A DNA stretch of 64,000 nt from Colius striatus (lineage: Eukaryota > Chordata > Aves > Coliiformes > Coliidae): assembly GCF_028858725.1 (NCBI RefSeq), contig NC_084768.1, forward strand, positions 4,571,853 through 4,635,852. The letters are read 5' to 3'. Below the pieces are notes generated by a model, which did no database searches, was not told where the DNA came from, and was given only the letters and a program-made list of their open reading frames with translations. The translations under genes and the position numbers were made by a program. This document shows, in pieces, positions 61,198-64,000 of the stretch. Each line of letters starts with the position of its first letter. Positions within the stretch are counted from its first letter, which is position 1.

Positions 61198-64000
61198 GGC
61201 AGAAACAAAATTACTCTATCTGCAGTACAACCTTGGTTTACAAGTGCTGACTGGCGGCTCAGGTCCTCTCTACAACCAGTGAAAAGAAAGAGGTGGAACA
61301 ATCTGCCCAAGGAAGGGGACTCCATCCACCAGCTAAAGACCCTAACCTGCAGATGTCTGTCTTAAACACTGAAATAGCAGTGCCACTTTCCATCTCCAGG
61401 GACTGCAACATCCACTATCAGATCACACTCGCTCAGAAATAATCCTCCTGGGGAAACATGTTCTTTTCTGTCATCATATTCAACTCCAACCTGACCACTG
61501 ATTTATTTCTGAGGTAGTTTTATAGAAGCTATGTCAGAACTGAAGACTGCCATGTCACTGCTTTAACTTCCTCCTCGGAGGATGGAGTGTCCTCTCCTAC
61601 ACTGCTCAATTTATTTTACAGTTATCAGAACAAAAACCAATTTCCCTCCACCTTGTTCAGAGGGTGTATACAAGCACAAACATCACCCAAATCTAAATGG
61701 CATTCACCTCACTTCAATCTGTACATTAACAAGCCTGCTTGATATCAACATTGGAACATAACTAACAAGTGTTCACAACTCTCTGGTTTCAGTATCTGCT
61801 ACTCTGTTAAGATGAGAGTTACAAATAACATCTCTGTGCTTGAAAACCAAGCTCATTTTATATAATACTACAAATTTGTCAGCTTCTGCCACCAACATTT
61901 TCCCCTTCATACAAGAAGTCAAATATGCAGTAGGTGAATATTACTGATGTGAAAAAACTAATCTGCACAAAGTTTCCCTTCATTCAAAAAAAAAGAAAGA
62001 AAGGAAACAGAAAAAAGGAGAGCCAGAAGGAAAAACACCTTTACATACAAGTCATGTGAAGAGATAGAAAGAAATGTAACTTATTTCCTGAAGCAGAAGA
62101 TGTGTTCTAGTTGCTCTTCAGGATCCAACAAATGCTAAACCATCAATAAACAGCCTGTGGTTACACAGTTGTTAAAGAAAACATCAGTTGAGCATGCACG
62201 GAAGATAAAGGAAGACTTTTGGCAGCAGACTGTCACCACTAGAACAAACACAACATAAAACTGAAAATACAAGGGTGTAGCTCCACGCTAGCCAATCTAA
62301 GTGCAAGGAATCCCTTCCTCTGCAGGGCAGTTGCATCTTCCTAAACTTTCCATTGTCCAGTCAAGAAATGGAATCAGTGGTTTTTATTCCCCCCAGTCCA
62401 ACAGCCAGCTTAATTACCTGATCCAGTTTAATGTGCAGTCACACTGGCACCAGTGGTAGCATAACAACTATGATAAGAGCAGAAAAGTGCAACAGTATAG
62501 CCTATATCAATTTAGGTAGCTTGGGAATTCATCTCGAGTGTCCAACTGCAATAAGCCCATGCCTGAGTGGTTATGAATGCAGCATGTAATACAGATTTCT
62601 TCAGTTCTCATGGAAATGTCCTCCTACCACCAGAAGGATCAATCAGTAAACTCTGAAACATAAATCAGTCAACATTTCAACACAAAAAGAATGGAGTGAG
62701 GTGCTACTGAATAGGACTACTATTGTGTTTTGACTAACATCTTCCTGTAATGAGTCTTTCACCATACGAAGCGCATCAGTTCTGAATTCCCCTCTGCACT
62801 GTCCTCACAGGCTAGCAGTTTATGCAGGACAGAAAGAGTAAACACATTAGAACAGAAGAACTAATTACACTTTGCTCTCCAGTGATGATTTTGTATGGCT
62901 CACTGCCTCCCCCTCAGCTCTCAAATGAAGGAGTTCGACCTTTATAATTTCTCCTCAGGTTTACCCAGACCAAGTTATCCTTGCAAGTTAGCTTTCTGAG
63001 GTATGCTATCACATAGCATACACAGCACTTCTGGTCACGCAGCACTTCTGTTCAGTGGGATCCTACCAGAGTTACTTGAACAGCTTTGAAACAGATCAGT
63101 GAGTTTACGCTGAACCAGCACTTTGTATTGTGAAGCTGTGACATTTAAAATCTGACAGAAGAAGCTCTGAAGTCAGATTTATTGGATTGTATTTTGATGG
63201 TAAAACTAATGTTATTTCTTTCTTATTATTAGGTGTTTGTCAAGTTCTCCAGTTACTATAGAAGGCCATATAAGACAAAGGGCTGAAGCAACATACGTGT
63301 ACTTCTGTGAGATGCAACTGTGAATTCAGTTAGGCACAGATTAACATACATGTAACATTATACATATAGTTTTAAGTAGGTCTTATCTTTTTTGGTGTAT
63401 CTACCGGATGCTAACCGTTGCAGTATTACCCTGTGGCTCCAAAGAAGCAAGTAATAACTTGAAAAAGGTGCCTCACGTAACTATGACAAAGCAGTTAAAG
63501 ACAAGTACGTGCGCATAACACTAGTAAGAAACCAGAACTCAACTCCAAGCGTTCTTTATTGTACTGTAAAGGAACACAAAATCCCAAGCAACTCAAACAT
63601 AAGGCACTGTAAATCATACACAGAAGCACTGATGGTCACTAACTAATTCATAAACTGCTCCTGTTTTTTTTGTTGCTGTTGTTTTTAAATCAATGACTTG
63701 CTGAGGATGGTTAGCACATTGCTTACTCCCAGTGTCGAACAGAAATGAGTAAATCCAGACTGAATCAAGGTGAAGTGTTCCCTCAGATTCCAGACACCAC
63801 TGAATAAAAACGGGATGTGGGGGGGAAATTCCTCCAAAAAAACCCCAAATTAACCCAAACATTCATGGTCTGTAAGACAGATCTTACTAACATCAAGAGA
63901 AGTATATACCTTTTGCAGCCAACCCTTGGATGCCATGCTAGTTACTCATCCCTCATCCTCTACTCGGTCTCCTCCCTGCACAGAGGCACCGTGACAGCCA
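61198..64000. other. Presumed BCL10 intron 1
   Basis: No exon was recognised up to the window edge. There is no CpG island, so the BCL10 promoter is probably outside the window. Confidence 0.4.

Noticed and set aside
60045-64000. BCL10 exon 1
   Set aside because: No short ATG exon of about 57 nt with a phase-0 donor and family residues was found, and no CpG island is present. It probably lies beyond the window.

Overview
The window looks like avian nuclear DNA. It carries several copies of CR1, the typical bird LINE, some still ending in the TTCTATGA octamer tail. Its split genes match vertebrate families that map to human chromosome 1p. I recognise four protein genes, all on the minus strand: PTGER3 (two coding exons, 373 aa), ZRANB2 (ten coding exons, 334 aa), C1orf52 (three coding exons, 183 aa) and the last two coding exons of BCL10. 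I placed exon ends by hand from GT/AG signals, and every junction keeps the reading frame. Family assignments come from remembered protein sequences, not from a search.

Layout. 1-8.4 kb lies 3' of PTGER3 and is dominated by two tandem arrays: a 1.6-kb GGGCT/GTGCT pentamer array and a 54-bp minisatellite. A CR1 copy follows. 8.4-18.4 kb is PTGER3; its 8.9-kb intron holds a 1.2-kb GGTACC-bearing minisatellite and a diverged inverted repeat. 20.2-31.9 kb is ZRANB2 with its 3'UTR, starting in a CpG island that may also fire divergently. 32.5-52.6 kb has no recognisable gene. It contains one good CR1 copy and, at 40.2-43.8 kb, an eight-unit composite satellite of about 430-490 bp per unit. 52.7-55.1 kb is C1orf52 and 56.3-60.0 kb is BCL10. 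BCL10 exon 1 is not visible and probably lies beyond position 64000.

The four genes do not form one pathway. PTGER3 is a prostaglandin E2 receptor, ZRANB2 is a nuclear splicing regulator, BCL10 is the CARD adaptor of NF-kB signalling, and C1orf52 is a small conserved protein of unclear function. PTGER3-ZRANB2 and C1orf52-BCL10 are each neighbours in human, but the two pairs lie roughly 14 Mb apart there. The gene-free 20 kb between them here is therefore a synteny junction. The eight-unit satellite sits inside this junction. Each unit keeps an intact NF-kB-consensus motif and a CTCF/E-box-like motif in a CpG-rich half. This array is the most unusual object in the window.
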